Source: Oegoconia quadripuncta
Lineage: Eukaryota; Arthropoda; Insecta; Lepidoptera; Autostichidae
Reading direction: 5' to 3'
Assembly (NCBI GenBank): GCA_949316235.1
Contig: OX438747.1
Coordinates: 930,501-994,500, forward strand
DNA length: 64,000 nucleotides
Shown here: positions 48,548-60,099 of the stretch, one piece after another
Position numbering within the stretch: the stretch's first letter is position 1
Layout: the number at the start of each line of letters is the position of its first letter
Translations under genes and position numbers: made by a program
The notes under the pieces: generated by a model
What the model was told of the DNA's origin: nothing
The model's input: only the letters and a program-made list of their open reading frames with translations
Databases searched by the model: none

Positions 48548-48669
48548 TAATAACTGTTCACATTTACGTTTTTTAAAGGGCGGAGTAACTTCAATAAGCT
48601 GTTCAAATCAATCATACATATGTAATAAGTTGTCATTCTACGTTAAAGTATTTGGACGGTATAGTTATA

Positions 48670-51132
48670 ATGTTTTCATGTTTCTTTTGTAAAAAAGCGA
48701 TGGCTTCTCCGTCTCTACTCATTACACATATAAAAATGTTCTGTAAATCGACACGTAGTAATTCTGAGTTTCGGTGTGGTGAACAGGGATGTTTTCGAAA
48801 TTTTTGCTCCTCCTCATCTTTTAAAAAACACTTGTCTAGAGATCATGCATTGTTATCAAACGATTTACATTCATTAGAACAGAATTTGAGTCGTGATATT
48901 GGTGTCGAAATAAATGAATTGCCTTCAACAAGTGCGGCTAATAAGAAGTCGGAATCCAAAATAAACGAGTCCCCGGGTTTACTTGGGAAAAGTGAAGATG
49001 TCCTTGTACACCATATGTCAGCATTAATATCTTCGGTATATGCTAATCCTGCCATACCCCGTAAAACAGTACAATTACTTGTTGAAGGGTTAAAAACGTT
49101 CTTATATAATTCGGCGGATGTTTTATTGCGACATTTCTTCGAAATAATACCTTCTAATCAAGTTAATACCGATACTGGTGTTGCTCTTAAGAAAGTGCTC
49201 TCTCTAAATAGCAAAATATTGGAAAAATTTAGAACAGAACATATACGCTTACAACATTTTAAACAATTAGGAACATATCTGGAGCCACTAGAAATAGTGA
49301 TTGGTCAGCGCATGGAAAATAAAAAGAGTTCATTGGGTGTGATGATGGTTCCCACTTCTTGTACTATGCAAATAATGCCTATGAAAGAAACGCTTACACG
49401 TTTTTTATCCTTAAATAATATTTTGAAAGTAACTTTAGAGTATTTAAATTATTTACAAAGTTCCTCGTTTGGTTTAGAAAATATTGTTCAAGGTTCAGTA
49501 TGGCGTAAAATAGTAAATATTGCTGATAAAACCGATTTAATTTTACCGTTGATTATTTACTATGATGACTTAGAGATTGGAAATCCATTAGGAAGTCATG
49601 CTGGAGTTCATAAGCTTGGAGCCGTTTATGTATCCATTCCGTGCCTTCCACCTTACTATACATCACTTTTACAGAACATTTTTATTTTAGCTCTTTTTCA
49701 TTCTTCTGATAGGGTACATTTTGGCAATAATATGATTTTCCAGAAAATAATTCATCTACTTAATGATTTGAAATCAAATGGTATCACTGTTAAAACTGAT
49801 TCATGCGAAATAAGTATTAAATTTCATGTGGTTGCTATAACAGGCGATAATCTTGGTTTAAATGGCATGTTTGGTTTTGTTGAAAGTTTTACGGCTAATC
49901 GACCTTGTCGAGTATGCAATGCTGACCGACAACAAATTAAAACTTTGCTTTATGAGAACAGCGCATTATTAAGAAATAACTGTAACTACATTAATGATGT
50001 ATCATTGCAAGATACTTCAAAGACCGGTATTAAGGAAGAATGTGTGTGGCTTGTTCTAGAAGGATTCAATTTATTTGAAAATGTTGCTGTAGATATTTTA
50101 CATGACTATCTCGAAGGTTGCTGTCGTTATATTATGCCATTTGTAATAACATATTTGGTACAAAAGGCAAAACTAATTACTTTAGTTAATTTAAAGTCAA
50201 AACTGCATTTTTTTGATTATGGGCCTGATTCTCATTCGAAACCTTCAAATTCTGTTACAATGGAAGGATCATCTATAAAGCTTAAATGTTCTGCTTCGGA
50301 AATGATTACCTTAGTTCGTTATTTTGGGCTTATTGCTGGGTATAATGTCCCAGATGAGAATGAGGTTTGGCTATTATATACTAAACTTCGTCAGCTTCTT
50401 GATAAGCTTTTGAGTCATAGAATTCATAATGACAATATTGAGCAAATAAAATTTGCAATAGCAGAATTAAATGAGCTTTATTGTCAATTAACCGAAACCG
50501 ACCTTAAGCCAAAATTTCATTTTCTTACACATTACCCAGAGATGTTGAAAAAATTTGGTCCATTAAGTCAAATTTGGACTATGCGGTTTGAAGCAAAACA
50601 TCGTATATCCAAATTTGTAGCGAGAGCATCAATGAGCACAGTTAACATTTGCAAAACTATTGCTATAAAAAATCAATTAATGTTAAACGATTTATTTTTA
50701 AGAAATGAGCCCTTAGTTACTTTATCTACTGGTAAAAAGTCCAAAATTACACCTGTCGAAATAGAACAAATCAAGGAAAAGCATAATTCACAAGATATTA
50801 GTCAAATCTGTTACTCCGTACCTTGGGTTAAGTTAAGAGGGGTCAAATTTGATAAAACATGTATTATTACATTAGATTTGTCAGAGTCGAGTTATTTGCC
50901 AATTTTTGCACAAGTAGTGAGAATACTTTTAACTGAGAATGATGATGTTATATTTTCTTGTTTATTACTGGAATGTGTCGATTTCGATCAGCATTATTTT
51001 GCATATGAAGTTAAAAAAACAAATAAGTATTTGCTTTCGAACTCTGATCAATTAATTTCTCCGGTGCCTAATACGATGACTGTAATGCCTAATTTAAAAT
51101 TATATGTCACATTAAGATGGACCTTAGATTAA
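48670..51132 (+). CDS. Zinc-finger DDE-transposase-like protein, 820 aa, single exon
   Basis: The frame is open from a TTG at 48652, but the first ATG is at 48670. Two fingers come first: C4-x2-C7-x12-H20-x4-C25 and C36-x4-C41-x12-H54-x4-H59. The body then shows GDNLGLN with D393, a CRVC pair (C413, C416), VDILHDYLEG with D475, H478 and E482, and MRFEAKH with E641. An acidic residue, a CxxC, D-x-x-H-D-x-x-EG and a late E in this order resemble the CMC (CACTA/EnSpm-like) DDE transposases. D393, D475 and E641 are my candidates for the catalytic triad. No frameshift or stop interrupts 2463 bp, unlike every other transposon ORF here. It starts 122 bp after the stop of the SAM-domain gene. A domesticated host gene of transposon origin is the alternative. 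Confidence 0.7.
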   Translation: MFSCFFCKKAMASPSLLITHIKMFCKSTRSNSEFRCGEQGCFRNFCSSSSFKKHLSRDHALLSNDLHSLEQNLSRDIGVEINELPSTSAANKKSESKINESPGLLGKSEDVLVHHMSALISSVYANPAIPRKTVQLLVEGLKTFLYNSADVLLRHFFEIIPSNQVNTDTGVALKKVLSLNSKILEKFRTEHIRLQHFKQLGTYLEPLEIVIGQRMENKKSSLGVMMVPTSCTMQIMPMKETLTRFLSLNNILKVTLEYLNYLQSSSFGLENIVQGSVWRKIVNIADKTDLILPLIIYYDDLEIGNPLGSHAGVHKLGAVYVSIPCLPPYYTSLLQNIFILALFHSSDRVHFGNNMIFQKIIHLLNDLKSNGITVKTDSCEISIKFHVVAITGDNLGLNGMFGFVESFTANRPCRVCNADRQQIKTLLYENSALLRNNCNYINDVSLQDTSKTGIKEECVWLVLEGFNLFENVAVDILHDYLEGCCRYIMPFVITYLVQKAKLITLVNLKSKLHFFDYGPDSHSKPSNSVTMEGSSIKLKCSASEMITLVRYFGLIAGYNVPDENEVWLLYTKLRQLLDKLLSHRIHNDNIEQIKFAIAELNELYCQLTETDLKPKFHFLTHYPEMLKKFGPLSQIWTMRFEAKHRISKFVARASMSTVNICKTIAIKNQLMLNDLFLRNEPLVTLSTGKKSKITPVEIEQIKEKHNSQDISQICYSVPWVKLRGVKFDKTCIITLDLSESSYLPIFAQVVRILLTENDDVIFSCLLLECVDFDQHYFAYEVKKTNKYLLSNSDQLISPVPNTMTVMPNLKLYVTLRWTLD

Positions 51133-51229
51133 ATTTTCATCATACCGAAAAATTAGACAATTCTAGGTTGATTTTCTGTTAGGACGGTGGCCTAATCTGT
51201 ATATGCCAAAGTAATTGATGAAAAATACA

Positions 51230-51280
51230 AATTCAAAGCTTCTAAAAATTATTGAACATTTTTAAGAAGCTTTGAAATTA
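51230..51280. terminator. Hairpin downstream of the transposase-like ORF
   Basis: TTCAAAGCTTCTAAAAAT pairs with ATTTTTAAGAAGCTTTGAA about 100 bp after the stop codon. It may mark the 3' end or be incidental. No strong polyadenylation signal was picked out. Confidence 0.35.
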
Positions 51281-51463
51281 TGAGCAATTTTTGGACGTTT
51301 ATTTTATAGGATGTGTTGTGTGGGCAACCCGCGTCTAAATAAGAAATATTTAGTATAATAATTAAATTTATAAATAATCATTTTCAAGAAATTTAATTTT
51401 ATACTGAAATCTTCGATTTCATGTGAGTGCTCGCACACACTGATTGTATGCACAGTCATAAAA

Positions 51464-52330
51464 ATTACAATATCACTGTCATATTTGTATGATTATTGTC
51501 AATCCAATTGTTCGATCGATCTATCTATGTTAATAGGAGAATTGACGTTATAATTCAATGGCGTTCGGTAATATTGCCGTTCTGCTCAATATCACGGTAA
51601 ATGATAAAATTACAATATCACTGTCATATTTATATGATTATTGTCAATCCAATTGTTCGATCGATCTATGTTAATAGGAGAATTGACGTTATAATTCCAT
51701 GGCGTTCGGTAATATTGCCGTTCTGCTCAATATCACGGTAAATGATAAAATTACAATATCACTGTCATATTTGTATGATTATTGTCAATCCAATTGTTCG
51801 ATCGATCTATCTATGTTAATAGGAGAATTGACGTTATAATTCCATGGCGTTCGGTAATATTGCCGTTCTGCTCAATATCACGGTAAATGATAAAATTACA
51901 ATATCACTGTCATATTTGTATGATTATTGTCAATCCAATTGTTCGATCGATCTATCTATGTTAATAGGAGAATTGACGTTATAATTCCATGGCGTTCGGT
52001 AATATTGCCGTTCTGCTCAATATCACGGTAAATGATAAAATTACAATATCACTCTCATATTTGTATGATTATTGTCAATCCAATTGTTCGATCGATCTAT
52101 CTATGTTAATAGAAGAATTGACGTTATAATTCCATGGCGTTCGGTATATAAGTGTTTCTGCTCAATATCACGGTAAATGATAAAATTACAATATCACTGT
52201 CATATTTGTATGATTATTGTCAATCCAATTGTTCGATCGATCTATCTATGTTAATAGAAGAATTGACGTTATAATTCCATGGCGTTCGGTATATAAGTGT
52301 TTCTGCTCAATATCACGGTAAATGATAAAA
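51464..52330. repeat. 145-bp minisatellite, six copies
   Basis: Units start near positions 51464, 51609, 51750, 51895, 52040 and 52185. The core runs ACAATATCACTGTCATATTT, ATTGTTCGATCGATCTA, GGAGAATTGACGTTATAATT and CTGCTCAATATCACGGTA. The last two units share a variant (GGTATATAAGTGTTTCTGC in place of GGTAATATTGCCGTTCTGC). Unit two lacks four bases. It sits between the transposase-like ORF and the right satellite. Confidence 0.93.
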
Positions 52331-52801
52331 TATAAGTACCTATATTCTTCGCCATACGGAAAGTACAGTCAGTATCAAATACTTAAGAGCAATTAAGTTG
52401 TACGCATTCTGTTTCCATCAACATCTATTCAACCAAACTGGTCAAATTTTTATGAGCATCGAGCGTACAGCTGTTAATATTTGGATTATAAAATGCTTAA
52501 ATCTGGACAGTTTTTGTTATTAGATTCTAAACGTGAACTACTTGAATCTTTGTATAACCTAGGGAAGTCATCAATTCTCACCATTTGCAAGATTATTTAT
52601 AAATTTTATTAATGTCTGGTAGTGAGCCTGAATGTGATTCATAAAAATATTTGGCTACTACTTCTATATTTGCTCCTGACAGTACTTTCTATTTCATTAC
52701 TCACTAATTTTTACTTATTACCTTTCATTTTGATGAAAATATACTGTATTCGTTACATCATATTAAAATTTTATTTTTATAACCTTACCTGCTAGTTCTA
52801 T

Positions 52802-54365
52802 TAAACATTATGTCACACCAGTACGTACGTAAGACACATCATGCACCACTGCACCGGTATATATGCAGTACGTATGTCACACCAGTGCGTACGTAAGATA
52901 CATCATGCTCCAATGCACTGGTATCCATCCAGTACGTATGACAAACCAGTACGTACGTAAGACACATCATGATCCACTGCACTGGTATCTATGCAATACG
53001 TATGTCACACCAGTACGTAGGTAAGATATAACATGCTCCACTGCACTGGTATCTACGCAGTATGTATGTCACACCAGTGCGTACGTAAGACACATCATGC
53101 TCCAATGCACTGGTATCAATGCAGTACGTATGACACACCAGTGCGTACGTAAGACACATCATGCTCCACTGTACTGGTATCTACGCATTACGTATGCCAC
53201 ACCACTACGTACGTAAGTCTTATCATGCTCCAATGCACTGGTATCAATCCAGTACGTATGACACACCAGTGCGTACGTAAGACACATCATGCTCCACTGT
53301 ACTGGTATCTACGCATTACGTATGCCACACCACTACGTTCGTAAGACATATCATGCTCCAATGCACTGGTATCAATCCAGTACGTATGACACACCAGTGC
53401 GTACGTAAGACACATCATGCTCCACTGTACTGGTATCTACGCATTACGTATGCCACACCACTACGTTCGTAAGACATATCATGCTCCAATGCACTGGTAT
53501 CAATCCAGTACGTATGACACACCAGTGCGTACGTAAGACACATCATGCTCCACTGTACTGGTACCTACGTATTACGTATGCCACACCACTACGTACGTAA
53601 GACATATCATGCTCCACTGCACTGGTATCTACACAGTACGTAAGTCACACCAGTACGTACGTAAGACACATCCTGCTCCACTGCACTGGTATCTACGCAG
53701 TACGTATGTCACCCCAGTACGTACGTAAGACACATCATGCTCCACTGCACTGGTATCTACGCAGTACGTATGCCACACCAGTATGGACGTAAGGTACATC
53801 ATGCTCCATTGCACTGTTTTCTATACAGTACATGTGTCACACCAGTACGCAAGTAAGGTACATCATGCTTTACTGCATTGATATCTATTCAGTACGTATG
53901 TTACACCAGTACGTACATATGGTACATCATGATCCACTGCCCTGGTATCTACGTAGTACGTATGTTGCATCAGTACGTACGTAAGGTACATCATGCTCCA
54001 TGGCACTGGTATCTATACAATACATACGTCACACCAGTACGTACGTAAGGTACATCATGCTCCATGGCACTGGTATCTATACAGTACATACGTCACACCA
54101 GTAAGGAAGTAAGGTACATCATGCTTTACTGCATTGATATCTATGCAGTACGTACGTCCCACCAGTACGGACGTAAGGTACATCGTGCTTTACTGCATTG
54201 ATATCTTTGCTGTACGTATGTTACACTCGTAAGTATGTATGGTACATCACGCTGCACTGCACTGGTATCTATGCAGTAGGTATGTTACACCAGTACGAAC
54301 GTACGACACTATATGCTCCAATGCACTGGTATCTATACAGTATGTATGTCACACCAGTACATATG
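52802..54365. repeat. 64-bp ACGTACGT satellite, about 24 copies
   Basis: Unit: GTCACACCAGTACGTACGTA, AGACACATCATGCTCCACTG, CACTGGTATCTACGCAGTAC, GTAT. Each unit presents the palindrome ACGTACGT and a second ACGTAT site. Between about 53150 and 53590 a two-unit (128-bp) repeat appears, with CGCATTACGTATGCC in every second unit. Divergence grows toward the right. It may be the right subterminal array of the giant element. Confidence 0.93.
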
Positions 54366-54570
54366 TGAGTTACATCATTACTACTATATAAAATGGACGT
54401 AGCTCGGCTACGTATTTAAGTATAAAATTAAGCCAACCGTACATACGTAGGCCGCATACGTACAACTACCTCATTGCACGCAATGTAACCGGGTACGTGA
54501 GTCCGATTGGCACGATTTTTACTGTAATTAAGTAAGCGCAACGCAGAATTACGCACCAGGGTTACGTACT

Positions 54571-54582
54571 TTTTTCTCAGTG
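54571..54582 (-). repeat. Right terminal inverted repeat
   Basis: TTTTTCTCAGTG, the exact inverse of the left end at 30875-30886, followed by CA. ATTACGCAC lies just inside (54548-54556) and is the inverse of GTGCGTAAT near the left end. Confidence 0.5.
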
Positions 54583-54626
54583 CACACCCACAAGGTGGTC
54601 GTATCACCTAAAAAGGTGTCGCTATA

Positions 54627-54883
54627 CAGGGTGAATTTGAATTCGTGCAATTCCCATTAACTGGTGACGTTACTCTTGATTACGAACAACTTTCAACGAG
54701 GAATCATAGTTGAATTCGATCAAAAAATTTTCGATTCTCCATACAAAGTAAATCATACCACCTTTAGTATGGAAATCCGACAATTTTCGGCTGAATTCGG
54801 GTATGGTTCCTTGAGGAAAGTTGTACGTAATCAGGAGTGGACTCACAAGTAAACAGGAATTACACGAATTTCATTTAACCCTG
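54627..54883. mobile_element. MITE with TA duplication (mariner-type)
   Basis: The ends CAGGGTGAATTTGAATTCGTG and, inverted, CAGGGTTAAATGAAATTCGTG are flanked by TA at 54625-54626 and 54884-54885. 257 bp, no transposase. Confidence 0.78.
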
Positions 54884-54889
54884 TATGCA

Positions 54890-54965
54890 GGCCGTCTCCA
54901 ACCCGTCGCTCTGGAAATCTATGGAGGAAGTCTATGTTCAGCAGTGAACATCCTGCACATGATAC
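54890..54965 (+). mobile_element. RTE-like ORF end fragment
   Basis: Encodes SLWKSMEEVYVQQ and a stop, matching the WHALGEAYVQQW ending of the copy at 39985. It is very short. Confidence 0.4.
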
Positions 54966-55069
54966 TTGCAGATGTAAGCTACCTGGATCTGGCTTCCCCC
55001 ACATCGGCGGAAGCCAGGGCACTAAATCAAATGGTTGTTATGGGGATAAAGCGTAGATAGTATCTATCC

Positions 55070-55780
55070 ATCTATGTTTTACTAGTTAGCTATCACGTTT
55101 TGCTGTGTGGAAGAGACAAGGTCCTATGAGGGTGGCATTTTCCCGTAGGAAAAAACCCTCTAAAATATGAGGAGAAAAAAAAGCTAGCTGGATGCTATGA
55201 AGGGTCAGCTTTGAATCATGGGGGACGGTAAAGGTTTATCTGGTTCACATTGTACCTATACCAAGTAAATACTGTTATCTGAGCGACGATGGCTGTACCC
55301 ACTGTGGACTGAAACGAAGCATAAAATCGGGCTTACACCACTCTATAAGTTGCTTGTACATAGCTCGCGGTAGAACTTCTTTTGTTATTGACAGGCGGTA
55401 TAACACATACATCATACTATTTAAGCGCTATTAATGCTTCGGTGAGCGAATGCATTACTATGATATGATCGCATGTAGGTAGACATGAGTCAGACATACA
55501 GATGAGTTCATGCCCCTCCCGGTCCGCCGCGGTTAGCAACCAGTCGATATCCATCCAATACATTGTGTTAGATTTAGATTTTCCTTGTTGCAATTCTCGA
55601 AAGTGTTTTAGGGAACTATTTAACACGAGGACATTATGGCGTAATCCTCTTGTGTTTGACAAGAGAGCTGTAACTTGCGAGTTAACTTGAGATAAACTCA
55701 TTATCTAAAATCCGTTTTTTTTATGAATGACTAGAGACACCTTTGGCAAAATCTCACCCGGTGGTAAGTTGTAGTCGTAG
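55070..55780. other. No confident gene
   Basis: A minus frame at 55417-55701 (94 codons) includes NTMYWMDIDWLLTAADREGH and HIIVMHSLTEALIALK. I do not recognise it, and the overlapping plus strand also has a 62-codon frame. It could be an exon or chance. Confidence 0.3.
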
Positions 55781-56180
55781 AGCCACGCTGTAAGCTATTA
55801 GCTTGCAGCATGAATGGGCCGGCTCGACCGGGGAAGTACCACCCTCTCGCAGAAGACCGACGTCTGAGTAGTGGCATTTTGCCACTGCGCTTAGTCCGGT
55901 GAGCGAGGGCGCCGGAGGCCCACCTTCCAGTCTCTCTCCAGAATGGTAGCGGTATTTAAAGAGTTAGTACCCCAGGAGGGTACCAGCACTATTAGTGCTG
56001 GAGAATCCCTCATCGCTCAGGCTGCCCTACTTATTCTGGGGTGGACACCTTCTTCAAAGGCCGGCAACGATCTGTGACCCTTTTGGTGTTGCGGGTGTCC
56101 ATGGGCGGCGGTGATTGCTTTCCATCAGGTGACCCGCATGCTCGTTTGCCGCCCTCTCATATAAAAAAAAAAAAAAAAAA
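55780..56180 (+). mobile_element. LINE 3' UTR and terminus
   Basis: Contains GGCCGGCAACGATCTGTGAC, TTGCGGGTGTCCATGGGCGG and GTGACCCGCATGCTCGTTTG, then a long A-run at 56162-56184. It is the terminus of the family at 11100-11640, here on the plus strand. The hairpin-like GGTACCAGCACTATTAGTGC segment lies upstream. Confidence 0.75.
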
Positions 56181-56184
56181 AAAA

Positions 56185-56450
56185 AGTGCGATGTAGCCAG
56201 CCAAGCACGCGATCCCAGTAAATGCCTTTCACCCTAGACTTGAACAATACAGGATAGTAATCTTCAAGGAAAAACCGACGCCGACAAGAAGTTCCTATTA
56301 TGAACGAAAAGACGAATCGTTTAATGCGAATGTTCGGAATGTCGACAACAAACGGTTGGAAACCTTCCCCATGCCAAGTAGTCCGAAGATGGTAAGGCGA
56401 TTGGAATGATTTAATGCAATTCCAATACACACTCATCAAATATCCCATAA
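56185..56450 (-). mobile_element. Jockey/CR1-like LINE ORF end, minus strand
   Basis: The minus strand encodes GEGFQPFVVDIPNIRIKRFV and FKSRVKGIYWDRVLGW, the family ending seen at 35300-36310. It abuts the A-run of the preceding plus-strand LINE, so the two elements sit tail to tail. Confidence 0.65.
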
Positions 56451-56459
56451 AATTGCAAG

Positions 56460-59040
56460 TTCAAGGCTCAGTAGTTTAGCAGCAACCGTAGTCGGTCACC
56501 TTTGAGTCTTATGGCGGGTCGTTCCACAGACAAGCGAAGTTTCTCTGGTTTTGAAGCAGCAGCTGTTAAAGAAGGATGACGATAGTCGTTGAGGTGCTCC
56601 ATTATTCAACCATACCTATGACATGTCTTGAGATATGTTCGTAGTAAGAAATAGCAAGGTACTGACCTTAGAAATTAAATTAAAGTCACTGACAATATTC
56701 ATTATTGTTCGATCGCGTGAAAGCCTGTAGGAAATTGGTCGTTTATCTAAGGGCTAGTCTTTGATTACTGTGAACAAGTAGATAAGGCAGCCGTGCCTGC
56801 GGTGACGTCGGCTGTTTTTGCGGGTGACTTCACTACAAAATTTGCGTGTCACGCGCAACATCACCAATAATAAGCGAAGTGCTCCTATTGGAGCGATGCC
56901 AAGACGATGGGCGTTTCCCGGACATTCTATACGTCACTGCTAAGAAACGTATGGTTCTCATTGGTTTTATATTTTAGTTATTCTTTTTTATTCAATTAAA
57001 CATATGACTTAAACAGTCTATTATGTTCATTTATTATGGTTTATAAACGGCAGTAGTAATACCACCTTTCGCATTCTACAATGATACAAAATTAATCCAA
57101 TGAACAAATAACTATTGAGTCATCAGCCAATGTAGGTATGTAACGTTCCTTTGTCGGGAAAAAGATGTTTTCACGGTCAAAATTCACTATTGCACAATTT
57201 CAATCGAAACTACGATATACCAACGCTTATCAAAATCAGCCCATATTAAATCTGCAGCCTAGTAGCAGTGTCTATTAAAAAGAATTTAAACAAAGAAGTC
57301 CACAAAGTAATAGGACATAGCTATGTTAGGATTAGAATCAAGATAATGATGAATAAAGAGGTCAGGTCACTGTGCATAGGAGGTCCAGGTGGATGAACCT
57401 GCCAAGCAGAAGATTGTCTGGCCTAAAAGGTGTACCTCTACATCTGTAAAAGTCATCTGTAGTTGCATAGGAAAACAACCCAGACGCATTCTTGCTCATT
57501 CACAAGAAGAATGAGCAAGAATCTCAAGTATTAATGTTACAAATCCTGATTCGACAAAACAAAGATAAAAATATATATACCTAATCAGATTGAATATCGC
57601 CGACCGGCTCAAGTCCATGCTTGGTTATCAGCGAAATGGTTAATAGCCTTTTGCGCATAGTTTCCGAAACGCAAAAAGTAACGTAATCGCAAAAAAACAT
57701 ATCTCATATAACTACAAAATAACGGTTTTCGGATTTTTCCTTTACTGCCTTTCATGATTTTAGGTCAACGGCAAGTACCCTATATGTTTTGATCTATTTC
57801 CAAGTGTCAAAATATGCGGCATAAATGGCCTTATTTTTTGATTGCGTTGACTTGAAGAATTATCTTTTCCAGCTCCACGGGACTATAGACTATAGTATTT
57901 GATGTTAATTATACGTCCCACCGGTAACTGAGAAAAAGGGATTATCAACAACGAAGTGATCCTGTAATGGTTCCCAGCCTGCACCCAAATTAGTTTTTCG
58001 TACCTCAAAAGAAAAACTTGTAGCATTACTTCTGTCTGTCGACCAGCGGTATCAAGCCACACAGTGAAATCCGCAACTATTTCAGCACAAACAAAACATT
58101 AATCAAGGTACGACAACAGCAATAAAAGTGGCCGCGAGAACAACAACAGGAAAAGTTCCAATTGAGTTTCGAACGCGAACGAGCGTGTTTACTAAACACT
58201 GGTATATTTAGCCGGGCGATAGAGCCATGGGCGAATGAAACCAACTACCCCTGAAAATACGACCGAATCTAAAGTAGAAAACTGCCTAAACTGCCTGGCA
58301 GTATTCAACAGTTTTCAAAATGATACTCGCAAAGGTCGACATTTTTAAATTCCTTCTATTTAGTGATAATTTTGACATGTTTCAAATCCATCAATATTCT
58401 GTTTCATTGATAGGAGGTGCTGGCAGTTTTGGAAGGGGATCTTTCGTAGCAGCAAAGCCATATCAGAAGAATAATTCCAACTATTGAAAGAAGGAACCAC
58501 CTAAGTGGACTCTAACGCCGACGGAAGTGAATATCGTCAGACGGTAGCACAGATATGATTTTCTGTATGAATATGTCACGATTCACGATGCGCCAAACCT
58601 ATAACCGGGAAATAGAAAGCGAGCCGAGAGCGGGACGAAGAAAAATTGATAATGGAAAATACTCGAAACAGTTTACCAATACTAAAAGATGTTGCAATAA
58701 TGGAATAATTTTATTTAAAATTGGTTATTATATAACATATTGAAACCATACAACTTTGAAACCAGAATTGCGTCAAAAGATAGAAGAAGCAAAGCTTCGA
58801 ACGTCATCTGACATTACCAATTAAACCACTAATAAATTATAATAATTAGCAACTCAATTATCTGCTTATGCAGTAAATTAACAGTTAAGTTAGTAAATCA
58901 TGTTTTATGTATGAACCAGACAGGGTTAATTTTCAATTGGATTTAGTATTTTACTGCATCTGGTGTGGACGGTTGAGCTCCCGTTAATTAATCACTGTGT
59001 GTGGTAAAGGAAATCTACATGTGATCAATTGTCTATGTAT
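56460..59040. other. Intergenic DNA, little structure
   Basis: No open frame with family resemblance. One small inverted repeat (ATTCTTGCTCATTC with its inverse) lies at 57492-57524. Base composition is ordinary. Confidence 0.5.
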
Positions 59041-59044
59041 CCAA

Positions 59045-59340
59045 TAGATAGATAGATAGATAAAGCGTTTATTAGCATATTACAGAAACACATACAAAAA
59101 TATTCGACGCAACAATAATTCTGCTTGGTGTTATTCTTACGAAATGTAGCCTTATTTCACAGTAATAAAAATAAAAACTAAAATTAAATACAACTGTTAC
59201 AACTTATAATAGAGTTGTATGTGTATCTGTACCACAAATGGGCCATCGCTCAGTGTGGATCCTCACCTATAGCGGTAAGACACTGATTTTCAGGTAGTGC
59301 CCTGCGAGAGAAAGCGAGGGTAGGGTACTAATGCAAAAAT
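59045..59340 (-). mobile_element. GATA-tailed LINE 3' fragment
   Basis: (GATA)n then AAGCGTTTATTAGC. The internal segment CGCTCAGTGTGGATCCTC to AGACACTGATTTTCAGG is partly shared with 24640-24850. No ORF is attached. Confidence 0.5.
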
Positions 59341-59787
59341 TTTCAATAACAACCATAAGTGTGTATTCTATAAAGATCATGTTGTACGGTGGTGTATAAA
59401 TCATTTACGTTCTCTCTTACTTATTATCTACTTATAGTTTGCCGTTCGTGTTTAATGATTTGGAAACGAACGTATATATATCCCTGCAATATTCCCGACG
59501 TATTCTTACAGAACTGCTGTCTGAACTAAGATTGAGTTGAGAAAGTTGAGCAAACAAAACTGCTTTGCAGTTATATCTCATCCATTCCTAAAGTTCATAA
59601 ACAACTACATGTAACAATAGACAGTAGACAGGCCCAAGGTTACGAGAGTACCTTCGCTGGCGTTTGAACGGTATTATTAGTAGGTTATATAGTCATTGCA
59701 TTGAAATATGTACCTTGCTACTGTTCAGTAGAGTGTTACAGAACAAACAGCTGATCGAATCCTGGTCACGGCGGCAAATTATTTTTT

Positions 59788-60095
59788 TTTAATTTTTTTT
59801 TTATGCACGACGGGTTCATACTTGACCTCAATCACACCCGATTGTTAAGTGAAGATGAGGTCGAAGGTGGAAGCGTACTGACCCGTAAACCCAAATATTT
59901 GGGGAACTGGCTATCTTATCTCTGACAACCGGAACACAACAATGCTATAAACATTGCTGTTTGGCGGCAGATTTAGATAAGATGGTGGTAGCTAGCCAGG
60001 TGGACGTATAAAATGCCCTATCACCAACCAAACCGAGTACTAAACATGTACCCCGCTGGGAATTGAACCCGCGACCTCCGATTCGTAAACCACAT
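59788..60095 (-). mobile_element. SINE family A
   Basis: The tail, body and part of the head are present in inverted order, ending at the GCGACCTCCGATTCGTAAAC segment. The first part of the head is missing. Confidence 0.75.
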
Positions 60096-60099
60096 TACA

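Larger units (their letters stand above)
30875..54582 (+). mobile_element. Proposed giant CACTA/EnSpm-like DNA transposon (about 23.7 kb)
   Basis: The left end CACTGAGAAAAA (30875-30886) and its exact inverse (54571-54582) enclose both the SAM-domain gene and the zinc-finger/DDE-like ORF. CA precedes the left end and follows the right end, a possible two-base duplication. CACTA elements usually duplicate two to four bases. GTGCGTAAT lies 57 bp inside the left end and, inverted, 27 bp inside the right end. Satellites lie just inside each end, as subterminal binding-site arrays do in CACTA elements. Much of the interior is later insertions. What is seen: the ends, motifs, ORFs and satellites. 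What is inferred: that they form one mobile unit. The ends could match by chance. Confidence 0.45.

Noticed and set aside
53629..53814. Gene in the 64-bp satellite
   Set aside because: The peptide repeats with the satellite unit and has no other support.
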